The translations under genes were made by a program, and so were the position numbers. Positions 6,620 to 14,941 of a DNA stretch of 41,063 nt are shown here, in pieces. Every line of letters begins with the position of its first letter. Within the stretch, counting starts at the first letter, position 1. The stretch is from a virus, in the IMG/VR virus record IMGVR_UViG_3300044766_000068, positions 1 through 41,063 of that record; one strand, written 5' to 3'. The notes under the pieces are model-generated. The model was not told the DNA's origin, made no database searches, and saw only the letters and a list, made by a program, of their open reading frames with translations.

Positions 6620-7315
6620 TCACGCTGGCACCTCTTCCAGCCCGCGGGCGCGCCGACTCCCCGCGGCTGCCGTGGCAATCCGTGCCGCGCGCGCCTCGGG
6701 CGAGTAGAGGGCCCAGACGCCCTTCAGGATCGCGGACTGCTGCCCGGGTTCGCGGTGCCCGTTGTGCGGGCTTGGCTTCACGGCCGCGATCAGCGGGCGC
6801 TCCTCGAGGAAGAGCGGCAGCGGGCTCACCGGCCGCAGCGCGCACCCGGGCGTCATGCACCGGCCCGACGGCTCGCAGCCGGCGCAGTAGGCCGCCACGG
6901 CTCGCTGGTGCGCGAGCAGGCGCCGCTCGGCCATCGCCGCGCGCGTCCGGCGATCCGTGCCCACGAGGGACTTGCCCCGAACCGACCGGCACGAGAGCGT
7001 GCAGTAGCGGCGGTTGTCCGATCCCGAGTCGTCGACGAACTCGGTGCCGCAGACGAGGCACGTCTTCCGGCGCAGCTCGGCGGCCAGCGCCGCGAGCCGC
7101 GGCCATTCGAGCGCCTCCGCGAGCTTCTCCGCGGTCACGATCCGCGGCAGGATCCGGCCGGTGCGCCAGTACATGACCGACGTGTCGGACGCATGCACCG
7201 CCTGGGCAACCGCCCGCCGCCCGACCTCCCGCGCTTTCATGGCTCGCTCGAGCTCGCGGCCGAACCGGATCGCGCGGTCGGACTTCGTCGAGACGACCGG
7301 GATGAGGTGGCTCAC
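6620..7315 (-). CDS. HTH plus zinc-finger regulator
   Basis: 231 residues. An XRE-like helix-turn-helix lies at about 16-80 (FGRELERAMKAREVGRRAVA, then HASDTSVMYWRTGRILPRI, then AEKLAEALEW). It is followed by a zinc finger, CLVCGTEF with RRYCTLSCRS about 14 residues later (about 95-125), as in zinc domains that detect unpaired or foreign sequence. A second cysteine cluster (YCAGCEPSGRCMTPGC) follows. The GTG at 7315 overlaps the previous stop as GTGA. It sits just before the regulatory gap 6441-6619 and may bind there. A Cro-like or early-gene role is inference. Confidence 0.65.
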   Translation of the reverse strand: MSHLIPVVSTKSDRAIRFGRELERAMKAREVGRRAVAQAVHASDTSVMYWRTGRILPRIVTAEKLAEALEWPRLAALAAELRRKTCLVCGTEFVDDSGSDNRRYCTLSCRSVRGKSLVGTDRRTRAAMAERRLLAHQRAVAAYCAGCEPSGRCMTPGCALRPVSPLPLFLEERPLIAAVKPSPHNGHREPGQQSAILKGVWALYSPEARAARIATAAAGSRRARGLEEVPA

Positions 7316-7461
7316 GTTGGCACCGCCATCCGCAGCACGAACACCGCGACGAACACGGCCAGGACCGCGAGGGCGAACAGCCGGTCGCGTCGCCTGCTCC
7401 GCTGGCAGGTCGCGCAGCCCTCGGGGCCGCAGGGTGGGAGACGGTGGGCGTGGGGCGTCAC
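7312..7461 (-). CDS. 49-residue single-pass membrane peptide
   Basis: Reads from GTG 7461 to TGA 7312. The first 20 residues hold three cysteines (CGPEGCATC) followed by a basic patch (RSRRRDR). A single transmembrane helix completes it (LFALAVLAVFVAVFVL). Positive charge before the helix predicts a cytoplasmic, probably zinc-binding head. It is flanked by GTGA overlaps on both sides, with the HNH gene upstream and the HTH regulator downstream, which is the main reason to call so short a gene. Its function is unknown. Confidence 0.62.
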   Translation of the reverse strand: MTPHAHRLPPCGPEGCATCQRSRRRDRLFALAVLAVFVAVFVLRMAVPT

Positions 7462-7973
7462 AACGCGGCCTTCGCCGTGAGCATCGGCAGCTTGCCCGCC
7501 ACGACGAGCTCGGCCACCGTCTGGCCGCCCGCCGTGCGACGTCGGTAGGCGCGCGCGGCCTCACGCATGCACTCCCGACACCGGCGATGGATCCGACCCC
7601 CGACGACGCGAGGCATGAGGTTGTCGCCGCTCAGCGGGTGCCCCTTCGGGCAGACCTCCTTGGCAGCATTCAGCGCCGAAGGGCTGGTGCCTCGGAGGAT
7701 GTTCTCGGCCGTGCTGACCGGCTCCAGATGCGCGGGGTTGATGCAGTCGTGGGTCCGGCACAGATGGTCGAGCACCAGCTCGTCTGGGATCGGCCCCCGG
7801 ACCAGCGTGTACGCGAGCCGGTGGGCCGGCCACTTGCGCCCATCGATCCGGATCTGGCCGTAGCCCTCGCTGGTCCGCGCGCCCGTCCAAACCCAGCAAT
7901 CGAAGAGCGTGGGCCGCTCGACCTGCTCCCAGAATGCCGCGACTCGGTCGGCTGGGATCCCTGCAAGCGTCAC
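7458..7973 (-). CDS. HNH endonuclease (HNH_3 type)
   Basis: 171 residues. The nuclease core is CWVWTGARTSEGYGQIRI, then PAHRLAYTLVRGPIP, VLDHLCRTHDCINPAHLEPV and ENILRG, the standard order in the HNH_3 family, with the His of DHLC and the HL pair binding metal. After it, CPKGHPL and CRECMREA form a zinc-binding tail seen in the same family. It nicks or cuts DNA and is likely a free-standing homing-type enzyme. It starts at GTG 7973, coupled by GTGA to the gene before it. Confidence 0.88.
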   Translation of the reverse strand: MTLAGIPADRVAAFWEQVERPTLFDCWVWTGARTSEGYGQIRIDGRKWPAHRLAYTLVRGPIPDELVLDHLCRTHDCINPAHLEPVSTAENILRGTSPSALNAAKEVCPKGHPLSGDNLMPRVVGGRIHRRCRECMREAARAYRRRTAGGQTVAELVVAGKLPMLTAKAAL

Positions 7974-8209
7974 AGCCCGGCCTCCTCTCGCGACGCCTTC
8001 GGCTTCCGCCAGGAGGCGCTCTGCGGGCAGTCGCTGAAGTGCGACGTCCCGTCGGCGTTGACCGGGGCGAGCGAGCCCTTCGTGGTGCGCAGCCAGGCGA
8101 TCCGCGCTCCGCAGGAGCGGCAGGTCCGCGTGTCGATCGGGGCTGATGGGGCGATCGCCCAGGGCGGACAGAGCCACGTTTCGCCGCCGCTGGTGACGTA
8201 GGGCGTCAC
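7970..8209 (-). CDS. Small zinc-ribbon protein
   Basis: 79 residues from GTG 8209, which overlaps the previous stop as GTGA; a GTG six codons upstream (8227) is a weaker alternative. It carries CRSCGARIAWLRTTKGSLAP followed by SHFSDCP, so two Cys, a His and a further Cys are spaced like a zinc ribbon. Similar C-C-H-C proteins are frequent in phages of high-GC hosts. The ribbon could bind nucleic acid or a host protein. Confidence 0.65.
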   Translation of the reverse strand: MTPYVTSGGETWLCPPWAIAPSAPIDTRTCRSCGARIAWLRTTKGSLAPVNADGTSHFSDCPQSASWRKPKASREEAGL

Positions 8210-8427
8210 GAGGAACCGCCCCGCCACGTTGCAAGCCGTGCCAGGGCCCGCTGGCGGTCATCGGGGTGGTCGATCTGGAGGGCCTCGGACATGCGACTGA
8301 GGCGGGCCGCCTCGATAGATCGGTCGGTCGGCTTCACTCGGCTGGTGCCGTAGCGATCCTCCCGTTCGTCCCACAGCGCGCTCAAGCGCGCCAAGGTCAT
8401 CGCCCTCGGGCGCCTCCGAGCCTTCAC
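8206..8427 (-). CDS. Short hypothetical helical protein
   Basis: 73 residues, charged and helical (LARLSALWDEREDRYGTSRV, then IDHPDDRQRALARLATWRGG). Not recognised. GTG 8427 overlaps the stop of the metallopeptidase gene as GTGA and is preferred; ATG 8400 is the alternative. No cysteines or membrane segments. It links the metallopeptidase and zinc-ribbon genes in the operon. Confidence 0.55.
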   Translation of the reverse strand: MKARRRPRAMTLARLSALWDEREDRYGTSRVKPTDRSIEAARLSRMSEALQIDHPDDRQRALARLATWRGGSS

Positions 8428-9185
8428 GCCAGCGGGGCCGGCTGGTCGAAGTGCCCGCAGTCCGGGACGTGATTGCTGCCTACGCAGCGGAGCTCGCCAG
8501 GGAGCAGGTCGTCGTCCGCGAGGTCCGCCTCTGCCCTCAGATCGGCGTGGCGAGTCCGGGCCCCTCGCTTGGCCGCCACGTCCGCCGCGGCCTGCTCCGG
8601 GGTCTTGGCAAGCGCCTCCGCCGGCGTGGCGCCCGCGCCGTTGCGGCCCTTCGGCCGGTCGAACGGGACCACGGTCTGGTCGCCCTCGACCGTCGCAGTC
8701 GTGCCGAACGACGGCTCGAACATCGCCAGCTGCTTGTCGAAGAGGGCGATGCTCTGCTGCCAGGCGCCGTACTTGCGGACGACGAAGCCGAACTCCTCGA
8801 GGTCGTGCTTCACGACCCGCAGCGATCCCTTCTCGCTCATCTCGCCGTGGCAGAGCTCGTGGGCGACGAGCGCCTCCTGCTCGGCCGGACCGAGGCGGGA
8901 CCACGCCCAGTCCTCGACCCGGATGATCGCGTCGTAGCCCGTGAGGCCGTGCCAGAGCGGAGGGGTCTTCGAGAACCGGGCGAGGACGACGCAGCCGCCC
9001 TGCTCCTTCGGGCGCGAGCCCCGGACGATGACGCAGCCGAGCTTGAAGTTACCGGTCCAGCCGAACTGGGCGGGGTTGAGGCGGATGAGACGGTGCATGA
9101 CCGTCGAGATCTCGGGGCTGACCTCGTAGACGACCGGAGCGGCCGGCTCCCTGGGCTTGCGGGCGCGGGCGAACGACCTGGCCAT
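8424..9185 (-). CDS. Phage metallopeptidase-like protein
   Basis: 253 residues. The motif VAHELCHGEM (HExxH at 109-113) lies in a domain (about 20-165) resembling the putative phage metallopeptidase family, a zincin fold without a signal peptide, so it acts inside the cell. A variable linker rich in Ala follows, and a C-terminal cysteine/histidine cluster (CVGSNHVPDCGHFD, about 234-247). ATG 9185 has AGAGGAG upstream at good spacing, one of the few strong ribosome-binding sites in the early block. It lies 12 bp after SbcC. Its substrate is unknown. Confidence 0.7.
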   Translation of the reverse strand: MARSFARARKPREPAAPVVYEVSPEISTVMHRLIRLNPAQFGWTGNFKLGCVIVRGSRPKEQGGCVVLARFSKTPPLWHGLTGYDAIIRVEDWAWSRLGPAEQEALVAHELCHGEMSEKGSLRVVKHDLEEFGFVVRKYGAWQQSIALFDKQLAMFEPSFGTTATVEGDQTVVPFDRPKGRNGAGATPAEALAKTPEQAAADVAAKRGARTRHADLRAEADLADDDLLPGELRCVGSNHVPDCGHFDQPAPLA

Positions 9186-9197
9186 GGCGTGCTCCTC

Positions 9198-11408
9198 TCA
9201 GCTGATCTGTTCGACCACGGACCCGCCCGGGCCCTTCGACACGCGGTAGATCGCGTCCCCGACCTCCGCGAGGTCCTCGTGGTGAGAGACGACGACCACC
9301 AGCTCGAGCTCGCCGTGGTGGGCGAGGACGCGCAGGGCCAGGCCGAAGGCGCGGCGCGCCTCGGCATCGAGTCCGTCGGGCTCGTCGATCACGAGCGTCC
9401 GGATGGCGGTTCCCGCCCGGCGCGCCACAAGGCGCGAGAGTCCGACCGCGAGGGCGAGGCTCACGGACATCCGCTCGCCGCCCGAGAAGAGCGAAAGTGG
9501 CCGCTCGCCGACGTCGTCGCGCACGACCAGGTCGAGCGCTTCGACGATGCCCTTGCCGTCCCGCTTCGCTCGCTGGGCCCGGATCGAGAGCGCCATGCCA
9601 GGCCGCAGCTGGTCGAGCAGCTCCTGCGCGTAGCCGGTGAGCTCGGGCAGGACCGATTCGATGATCCGGGCCGGGATCCCGGTGACGCCGAACGCGGCCA
9701 CCAGGCGGCGCAGAAGGGCAAGCTGGGCCTCGGCGCGGGCGACGTCGCCGGCGATCCGATCACGCTCTACCTGGTCGCGCTCGAGGCGCAACAGAGCGCC
9801 GCGGGCCTCGGCATCGGCTGCGATCGCGCCGGAGTGCCGCCGGGCCGCATCGGTGGCCGCAGCGATCGCCTCGCGGCGTTCGGCCTCCGCGGCCTCGAGC
9901 TCGCCAGCTACCTTGAGGGCACCGGATGCCCGCTCGGCCGCCTGCGTCTGCGCAATGCGAGCAGCCTTCCCGGTCGCGTCGATCTCGGCCAGCTCGGCTT
10001 CAGCGCGGCCCAGGGCGGCCTGTGCGTCGAGCAGTGCTACACGTGCGCCATCCCGGGCGATGAGCGCCGACGCGGCGCGCTGTGCGGCCTCCAGGGCCAC
10101 CCGGGCGGTCCGGAGGGCGGCGGGATCCACGGCGGCCTCGGCCAGGTGCTGCTCCGCCCGGAAGATGGCGGCCCGATCCCGGGCGATCGTCATCGGCTCG
10201 GCAGGTTCGGGCCCGACGTCTCGGAGAGCCACTCGTGCTGCGTCCAAGCGGCCGGCGACGTCGCCGGGATCTCCAGGGAAGCGGTGCTGGCACTTCGGGC
10301 AGGTGACCGGGGCCAGGTGCATCCCCTGGTCCTCGAGGGCCGCAACTAGGCCAGCCGCGGTGGCCTGATCCTTCCGCCAGTCCGACCTCTTGCGCTCGAA
10401 GGCCTTCTCGGCCGCCTGCTGGGCGCCCCGGAGGATCTCCAGGTTCTCCCGCGCGGCTAGGTGCGTCAGGGCGGCCGTCTCGCATTCGGCGACGATCGCT
10501 CGGGCTGCCTCGACGTCGTGCTCCGGGACCTCCGCCGCGGCCGCGGCCTTCGACCGCTCGATGGCGGCCGTTGCCATCGCCCGATCCGCGCCGGCCCGGC
10601 GGTAGCGATCGCGGAGGGCGGCGAGATCGGCATCGATGCGGGCGAGCTCGGCGCCCGCGGCCCGTGCCTCAGCGAGGCGCCCGGACAAGGCGGCGATCGC
10701 CCGCTCGGCTGCGTCCCGGCGCTGGCCGGCGGCTTCCATCGCCGCGACCGTCGCCTCCTCTTCGGCCTTCGCCGCGGCCGCGGCGGCTTCGAGCTCGGGC
10801 CGGAGTGAGAGTGATGCGTTGAGCGTGTCCAGGGTCCGGCGATCCGCCGCGGCCTCGCCCTCGATCCCCCGGGCGCGGTCACGAGCCCGGGTCTCCGCGG
10901 CCGCGTACACGTCGAGCCCCAGGACCGAACCGAGGATCCGCTTCCGCTCCGCGGCCGTGGCACTGATGAACGCGTCGGCATCGCCCTGGCGGAGGAAGGC
11001 GGCGGTCGTGAAGGTGGCGGCGTCCAGGCGCAGGAGGGTCTCGATCGTGGCCTGCGTCTCGCGGATCGAGTCAGCGGTCAGCGGCACCCAGCCGCCGTCC
11101 GGGAACTGCACCGCGAGCTCGAGGTAGCTCTTGCCGCCACTCCTGACGGTGCGCCCACGCGTCACGCGGTAGCGGGCGCCGGCGAAGCTGAACGTGATCT
11201 CGGCGGACATGTCGGTCGCGCCGAGACGCACGAGGTCGTCGGTCCGTGCGCGTGCGGCGTCGTAGAGCGCGAAGAGCATGCCGTCGAGGAGGGCGCTCTT
11301 GCCGGCACCATTCGAGCCCACGATCGTGGCCAGACGTGCGCCGTTCGGCTCCCAGTGCGTAGCCTCGTGGGACAGGAAGTTGCGCAGGTCGATCGACTCG
11401 AGCTTCAC
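9198..11408 (-). CDS. sbcC: SbcC/Rad50-like exonuclease ATPase subunit
   Basis: 736 residues. Walker A is GSNGAGKS (31-38). Two alanine-rich coiled-coil arms (about 170-365 and 385-560) flank a zinc hook CPKC (370-373). The ABC signature LFSGGERMS is near 640-648 and Walker B TLVIDEPDG near 671-679, followed by a VVVVSHHEDL H-loop. It pairs with the nuclease encoded just upstream to process DNA ends and hairpins. It is shorter than bacterial SbcC (about 1,000 residues) because the arms are shorter, as in phage gp46-type proteins. The GTG start is coupled to sbcD by GTGA. Confidence 0.93.
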   Translation of the reverse strand: MKLESIDLRNFLSHEATHWEPNGARLATIVGSNGAGKSALLDGMLFALYDAARARTDDLVRLGATDMSAEITFSFAGARYRVTRGRTVRSGGKSYLELAVQFPDGGWVPLTADSIRETQATIETLLRLDAATFTTAAFLRQGDADAFISATAAERKRILGSVLGLDVYAAAETRARDRARGIEGEAAADRRTLDTLNASLSLRPELEAAAAAAKAEEEATVAAMEAAGQRRDAAERAIAALSGRLAEARAAGAELARIDADLAALRDRYRRAGADRAMATAAIERSKAAAAAEVPEHDVEAARAIVAECETAALTHLAARENLEILRGAQQAAEKAFERKRSDWRKDQATAAGLVAALEDQGMHLAPVTCPKCQHRFPGDPGDVAGRLDAARVALRDVGPEPAEPMTIARDRAAIFRAEQHLAEAAVDPAALRTARVALEAAQRAASALIARDGARVALLDAQAALGRAEAELAEIDATGKAARIAQTQAAERASGALKVAGELEAAEAERREAIAAATDAARRHSGAIAADAEARGALLRLERDQVERDRIAGDVARAEAQLALLRRLVAAFGVTGIPARIIESVLPELTGYAQELLDQLRPGMALSIRAQRAKRDGKGIVEALDLVVRDDVGERPLSLFSGGERMSVSLALAVGLSRLVARRAGTAIRTLVIDEPDGLDAEARRAFGLALRVLAHHGELELVVVVSHHEDLAEVGDAIYRVSKGPGGSVVEQIS

Positions 11409-12550
11409 GCCGCAGCCTCCAGGAGCTCGCGTCCGAGCGCGACGAGGGCGTCCCGGTCGGGGTCGTCGGCGAAGTAGGCCGACAGCGCCTCCAGCGGGCC
11501 GAGTGACTCCGACAGGCCGCCGGCGATCTCCGGGGCATCGGGGCGGAGCCGCCGGATCTCGGTGATCTCGAAGGCGCCGGCGGCCTCGAGGTCACTCCGG
11601 AGCTGGACGACGTCGACGTCTGGATGCACGTCGACCGCCCGGACGATGGCGCCCTCGATCTGGACCTCGCCGAGGTCGTCGATCGTGTCGGTGAGGGTCA
11701 CGAAGCGCCGCGCCGGTGTCTCGACGAAGGTCCAGCTAGGAACGACGAGCCCGGTCGTCCCGTCGCGCTCGACGTCGACGACCATGTAACCCTTGGACTG
11801 ATTGGCTTCGCCGAAGTCCGTCCGGTAGGGCGACCCGGCGTAGGCGATCAGTGGTCGCTCGGAGAGCACCTGGTGCAGGTGGAAGTGCCCGGCGACGATC
11901 GCGTCGAAGCCGATCGCCCCGAGAGCGCGCGAGTCGACGACCAAGCTCATGTCGCCGAGGAAAGCTTCCTGCGATGGGCTCATGAGCCCGCCAGCCAGCC
12001 CCTGATGCACGACCAGCACGGTCGCGCCGGTCGTCATCTCGCGCGCCTGCGCAAATAGACCGCGGGCCATCGTCAGGAAGGCATCGCCGAGCACGCGGAA
12101 GATGTCGGCCTCGGGGACGCTTTCGTAGCCCGACAGGGCCCGAAGGTGGTGCTTGTCGAGATACGGCAGCACCGCGATCGCCGTGTCGTCGACCAGGATC
12201 ACGCCCGGGCGCGAGAAGCCGGCCCAGCCGGCCCGTCCGGCCGCCAATACGTCGACGATCGAACGGTCGGCCCGCAGGCCGTCGTGATTGCCTCGAGCGA
12301 GGATCGTCGGCCCGCCGAAGGCGTCGAGCGCCTCGCCGATCTGTGCCACGCGCCACGGCGCAGGGTGCCGCGATTCGGACAGGTCGCCGGCCACGATCAG
12401 AGCGTCGCAGCCGCGCTGGCGCGCATCGTTGGCGACCCATCGGACCATCCCGACGGTGTCAACCCATCGCGCGTTGAGGCCCGACGCGGCGTCGATCTTC
12501 GACCCGAAGTCGTCGCAGTGCGGATCGGCGAGGACGGCCAGGCGCGTCAC
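11405..12550 (-). CDS. sbcD: SbcD/Mre11-like nuclease subunit
   Basis: 381 residues. The phosphodiesterase motifs are in order: ADPHCD (8-13), GDLS (about 55-58), GNHDG (about 87-91), VVHQG and GHFHLHQ (about 221-227), together coordinating two metal ions. The C-terminal part is a capping domain that contacts the SbcC partner. The GTG start overlaps the stop of the HNH gene as GTGA. With SbcC it forms the phage counterpart of T4 gp47/gp46, likely making recombination substrates or protecting the genome ends. Confidence 0.93.
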   Translation of the reverse strand: MTRLAVLADPHCDDFGSKIDAASGLNARWVDTVGMVRWVANDARQRGCDALIVAGDLSESRHPAPWRVAQIGEALDAFGGPTILARGNHDGLRADRSIVDVLAAGRAGWAGFSRPGVILVDDTAIAVLPYLDKHHLRALSGYESVPEADIFRVLGDAFLTMARGLFAQAREMTTGATVLVVHQGLAGGLMSPSQEAFLGDMSLVVDSRALGAIGFDAIVAGHFHLHQVLSERPLIAYAGSPYRTDFGEANQSKGYMVVDVERDGTTGLVVPSWTFVETPARRFVTLTDTIDDLGEVQIEGAIVRAVDVHPDVDVVQLRSDLEAAGAFEITEIRRLRPDAPEIAGGLSESLGPLEALSAYFADDPDRDALVALGRELLEAAA

Positions 12551-13140
12551 CGGACGTGCCCCCAGGTCCGTCCGAGCGCCACGTAGGCGATTGCGACGTC
12601 GCTCACGCCGAACTCGACTGCGAGCGTGTCCAAAGCCTCGCCAGCAGTCCGCCGGCGGCGAATGGCCCTGACCGTATCGGCGGTCAGCTTGGCGCGACCG
12701 TTGCCCTCACCGCGATGGGCACCAGAGCGCAAGAGTCCGGCGCTGACCCGGTCAGGGTGCCGTCGGGCGCCGTTGCGATCGCCGATCGCCGCGCGACCCT
12801 TCGCGATCATGTCCGCGCGGTTGTCGGCGTTCGAACCCGGGAACAGATGGCCGGGACGGATGCACGGCGGGTTGTCGCAGGTGTGAAGCGACTCGTCCCG
12901 TCCGAGATGACGGCCAAGGGTTATGCCGAGTGAGACCCGGTGAGCGAGCTGCCGCACGCCGCGCTTCCCGTTGGACAGGGTGTCGTAGCCCCCCCGGTTC
13001 CGGCTCCCGGTCCACTCCCAGCATCCAGACTCCATCTCGACGAAGCGTCCGTCGAAGACAGCATGCCAAGCGAAGAGCCCCCGCCACTCGGGCGTCGCGG
13101 TGGTGACGAGCAGAGCATCGAAAGCGGGAGCGGTGTTCAC
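12547..13140 (-). CDS. HNH endonuclease with C-terminal HTH
   Basis: 197 residues. The N-terminal part has CWEWTGSRNRGGYDTLS, AHRVSLGITLG, then SLHTCDNPPCIRPGHLFPGS and NRADMIAKGR, the HNH_3 order. The C-terminus (about 148-190, KLTADTVRAIRRRRTAGEAL then GVSDVAIAYV) is a helix-turn-helix as in homing nucleases that bind long sites. It has a GTG start with GTGA overlap upstream, and the stop overlaps sbcD the same way. Its insertion inside the recombination operon without breaking the coupling is notable. Confidence 0.88.
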   Translation of the reverse strand: MNTAPAFDALLVTTATPEWRGLFAWHAVFDGRFVEMESGCWEWTGSRNRGGYDTLSNGKRGVRQLAHRVSLGITLGRHLGRDESLHTCDNPPCIRPGHLFPGSNADNRADMIAKGRAAIGDRNGARRHPDRVSAGLLRSGAHRGEGNGRAKLTADTVRAIRRRRTAGEALDTLAVEFGVSDVAIAYVALGRTWGHVR

Positions 13141-13421
13141 CTCCCGAAGACCTCAGCCACTTCGCCTGGCGGTCCATCGAACCAGGTCCGCTCGACCGGC
13201 TTCTCGATGGCCTCAGCGGCCGCGACGACGTAGCAGCTCCCGCGGAACCGGCCGCCCTCGCACTCGCAGGTGAGCTCGCCAACCCGGCGGAGCTCATCCC
13301 GGACGCGGAAGTCGCCGGCCTCGATCGGATGGACGAAGTGGTAGCGGGCGCCATCCTTCGAGAGGGCCAGCCAGGTCCGGCGAGCCGGATCCGCGAAGGC
13401 GAAGGCGACGGGCGCGGTCAT
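13137..13421 (-). CDS. SWIM-like small zinc protein
   Basis: 94 residues. FADPARRTWLALSKDGARYH leads into LTCECEGGRFRGSCYVVAAA, a CxC-Cys pattern like a SWIM-type zinc finger with the expected His replaced by Tyr-Val, so metal binding may be incomplete. SWIM-like proteins are often linked to recombination, and this one lies directly after the probable annealing protein, coupled by ATGA. Role inferred from position. Confidence 0.6.
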   Translation of the reverse strand: MTAPVAFAFADPARRTWLALSKDGARYHFVHPIEAGDFRVRDELRRVGELTCECEGGRFRGSCYVVAAAEAIEKPVERTWFDGPPGEVAEVFGR

Positions 13422-14527
13422 CCCGCCTGCGCCCCTGCCACGAGCTCGCGCCAGAGGTCGCCGAACTCGGCGTCGACCGCGCACTCGATGACAGCCTGGG
13501 CCTGGGCGGCGGTGATGTCGCCCAGGGATGCGAGGCCGAAGACGATCCTGAGCCCGACCGCCGTCGCCGGCAAGCCCAGGGGCTTGAAGACGAGCTGCAG
13601 GCGCTCCTTCTGCGGGGCCGTCGCCGGCCCGACCATGCCGGAGCTCGCGGCCTTCTCCCGGAGGATCGCGGCCAGGCGCATGGCCGGCGTCTGGGTCGGC
13701 GCAGCAGCCTCCGGCGCGGCCACGGTGGTCCCGAACCAGGAGGGCTCCGGGCCGGCATCGGTGGCCTGGCCATCGATCACACCGTCGTCCTCGGGCGCCT
13801 CGGGCGCCTGGATGTCCGGCTGACCAGCCGCCAGCTGGGGCGCCGGAGCCGGCCCGTACAGCTGGGCCACCGAGGGCGCCATCGCTTCGATGATCCGGGC
13901 TCGGACCTCGGGATGGTTCATGTTCGGCACGATCGAGAAGACCGCGAACGGCTTGACGATGTCGGCGTCCGGGTAGCTCGAGCGCAGCGACAGGAGCCCT
14001 CGGATGGCCCGGTTCTTGGCGCGCGTCGAGACGTGGGCGTAGAACTGCTTCCGGAACTTCGCGACCGACTGCGCGCTCGCGTCCTTCCCGAACCAGGTAC
14101 TCAGATCGATCATCTGCGAGCCGGGGGCGGTGACCCGCTGCCCGCTCGGGAGCAACATCGAGGCCATCACGGTGACGCCGATCACGTTCGGGTCGCTGCC
14201 GTCGTCGCTCCGCCGCTCGTCGTAGAAGCTGACCGAGGCCGCGGTCGCGACCTTGTTCAGCCCGCGGGCCGTCAGGGCGCGGTGGCCGGCCGGGGTGTCG
14301 CTCGAGCTGTAGTGGTCAGCCGACTTGCCCTGGCCGTCTGCCGGATCCAGCTGGACGACCTGGACGATCGGGACGAAGAGGTCGGAGGGCATCCGGATCG
14401 TCTGGATCGGGCTCAGGCGGTTGTACCGGGCCGTGGGGAAGGCGTCGAGGTTGTACTCGATCCCCTGGGCGACCGAGACGAGGGCGCTCGTCGCGGGCGG
14501 CGCGGTGGTTGGCTTCGTGTCCGTCAC
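13418..14527 (-). CDS. Probable single-strand DNA annealing protein
   Basis: 369 residues. The N-terminal domain (about 15-210) contains RKQFYAHVSTRAKNRAIRGL followed by SLRSSYP and KPFAVFSIVPN, resembling the conserved core around AKNRAIR of phage annealing proteins. A Pro/Ala-rich linker (about 225-290) and a compact helical C-terminal domain (QKERLQLVFKPLGLP and beyond) follow. Such proteins anneal single strands made by an exonuclease such as SbcCD. I cannot assign it to the RecT, Erf or Rad52-like class. The GTG start overlaps the HNH gene. Confidence 0.5.
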   Translation of the reverse strand: MTDTKPTTAPPATSALVSVAQGIEYNLDAFPTARYNRLSPIQTIRMPSDLFVPIVQVVQLDPADGQGKSADHYSSSDTPAGHRALTARGLNKVATAASVSFYDERRSDDGSDPNVIGVTVMASMLLPSGQRVTAPGSQMIDLSTWFGKDASAQSVAKFRKQFYAHVSTRAKNRAIRGLLSLRSSYPDADIVKPFAVFSIVPNMNHPEVRARIIEAMAPSVAQLYGPAPAPQLAAGQPDIQAPEAPEDDGVIDGQATDAGPEPSWFGTTVAAPEAAAPTQTPAMRLAAILREKAASSGMVGPATAPQKERLQLVFKPLGLPATAVGLRIVFGLASLGDITAAQAQAVIECAVDAEFGDLWRELVAGAQAG

Positions 14528-14907
14528 GTGCTCGCTCCTCTTCGATGGGCCCGGGCAATCCCGGCCGTTCGCTCGTAGACGCAGGCCCGGCAGATGCGGA
14601 CCTGTGGTTTTGCGCGCCGACGGATCAAGTTCGCCTCGTCATCGAGCCGATGGCCACGGATGCAGAGCGGCTTGAAAGAGCGCCTGGTCAGCCCGCGGTT
14701 CACGCCCAGCGGGAGCGGACGCAGGTGCTCATCGTTCACGCAGGGCCGGACGAAACAGGTGTGGTCCACGTCCATCCCCGGCGGGATCGGGCCGTGCACA
14801 CGCTGGTAGGCGACGCGATGAGCGAGCTGGCCCTTCTGCCCCCGATACGTGCACCTCCCATAGCCATCGGAGTCGGTGTACCCCGGCCAGATGACGCAGT
14901 CGCTCAT
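14524..14907 (-). CDS. HNH endonuclease (short HNH_3 type)
   Basis: 127 residues. CVIWPGYTDSDGYGRCTY, AHRVAYQRVHGPIPPGMDVD, HTCFVRPCVNDEHLRPLP and CIRGHRLDD follow the HNH_3 plan, with CRACVYER at the end as the second zinc half. ATG 14907 is preceded by AAGAGGAG at good spacing, a strong ribosome-binding site that begins a new translational unit after a 34-bp gap. It is the third of three related nucleases in the early block. Confidence 0.88.
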   Translation of the reverse strand: MSDCVIWPGYTDSDGYGRCTYRGQKGQLAHRVAYQRVHGPIPPGMDVDHTCFVRPCVNDEHLRPLPLGVNRGLTRRSFKPLCIRGHRLDDEANLIRRRAKPQVRICRACVYERTAGIARAHRRGAST

Positions 14908-14941
14908 GTGCTCCTCTTCCCGGCCAGCGGCCGGCGTCGTG

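Noticed and set aside
6441-6623. N-terminal extension of the 67-residue protein starting at GTG 6623
   Set aside because: It offers a GTGA overlap, but codon use is unlike its neighbours and the stretch is full of inverted repeats; kept as an alternative only.
8451-10349. 632-codon open frame on the plus strand
   Set aside because: Antisense to the metallopeptidase and SbcC genes, whose motifs are unmistakable; no domain is visible in it.
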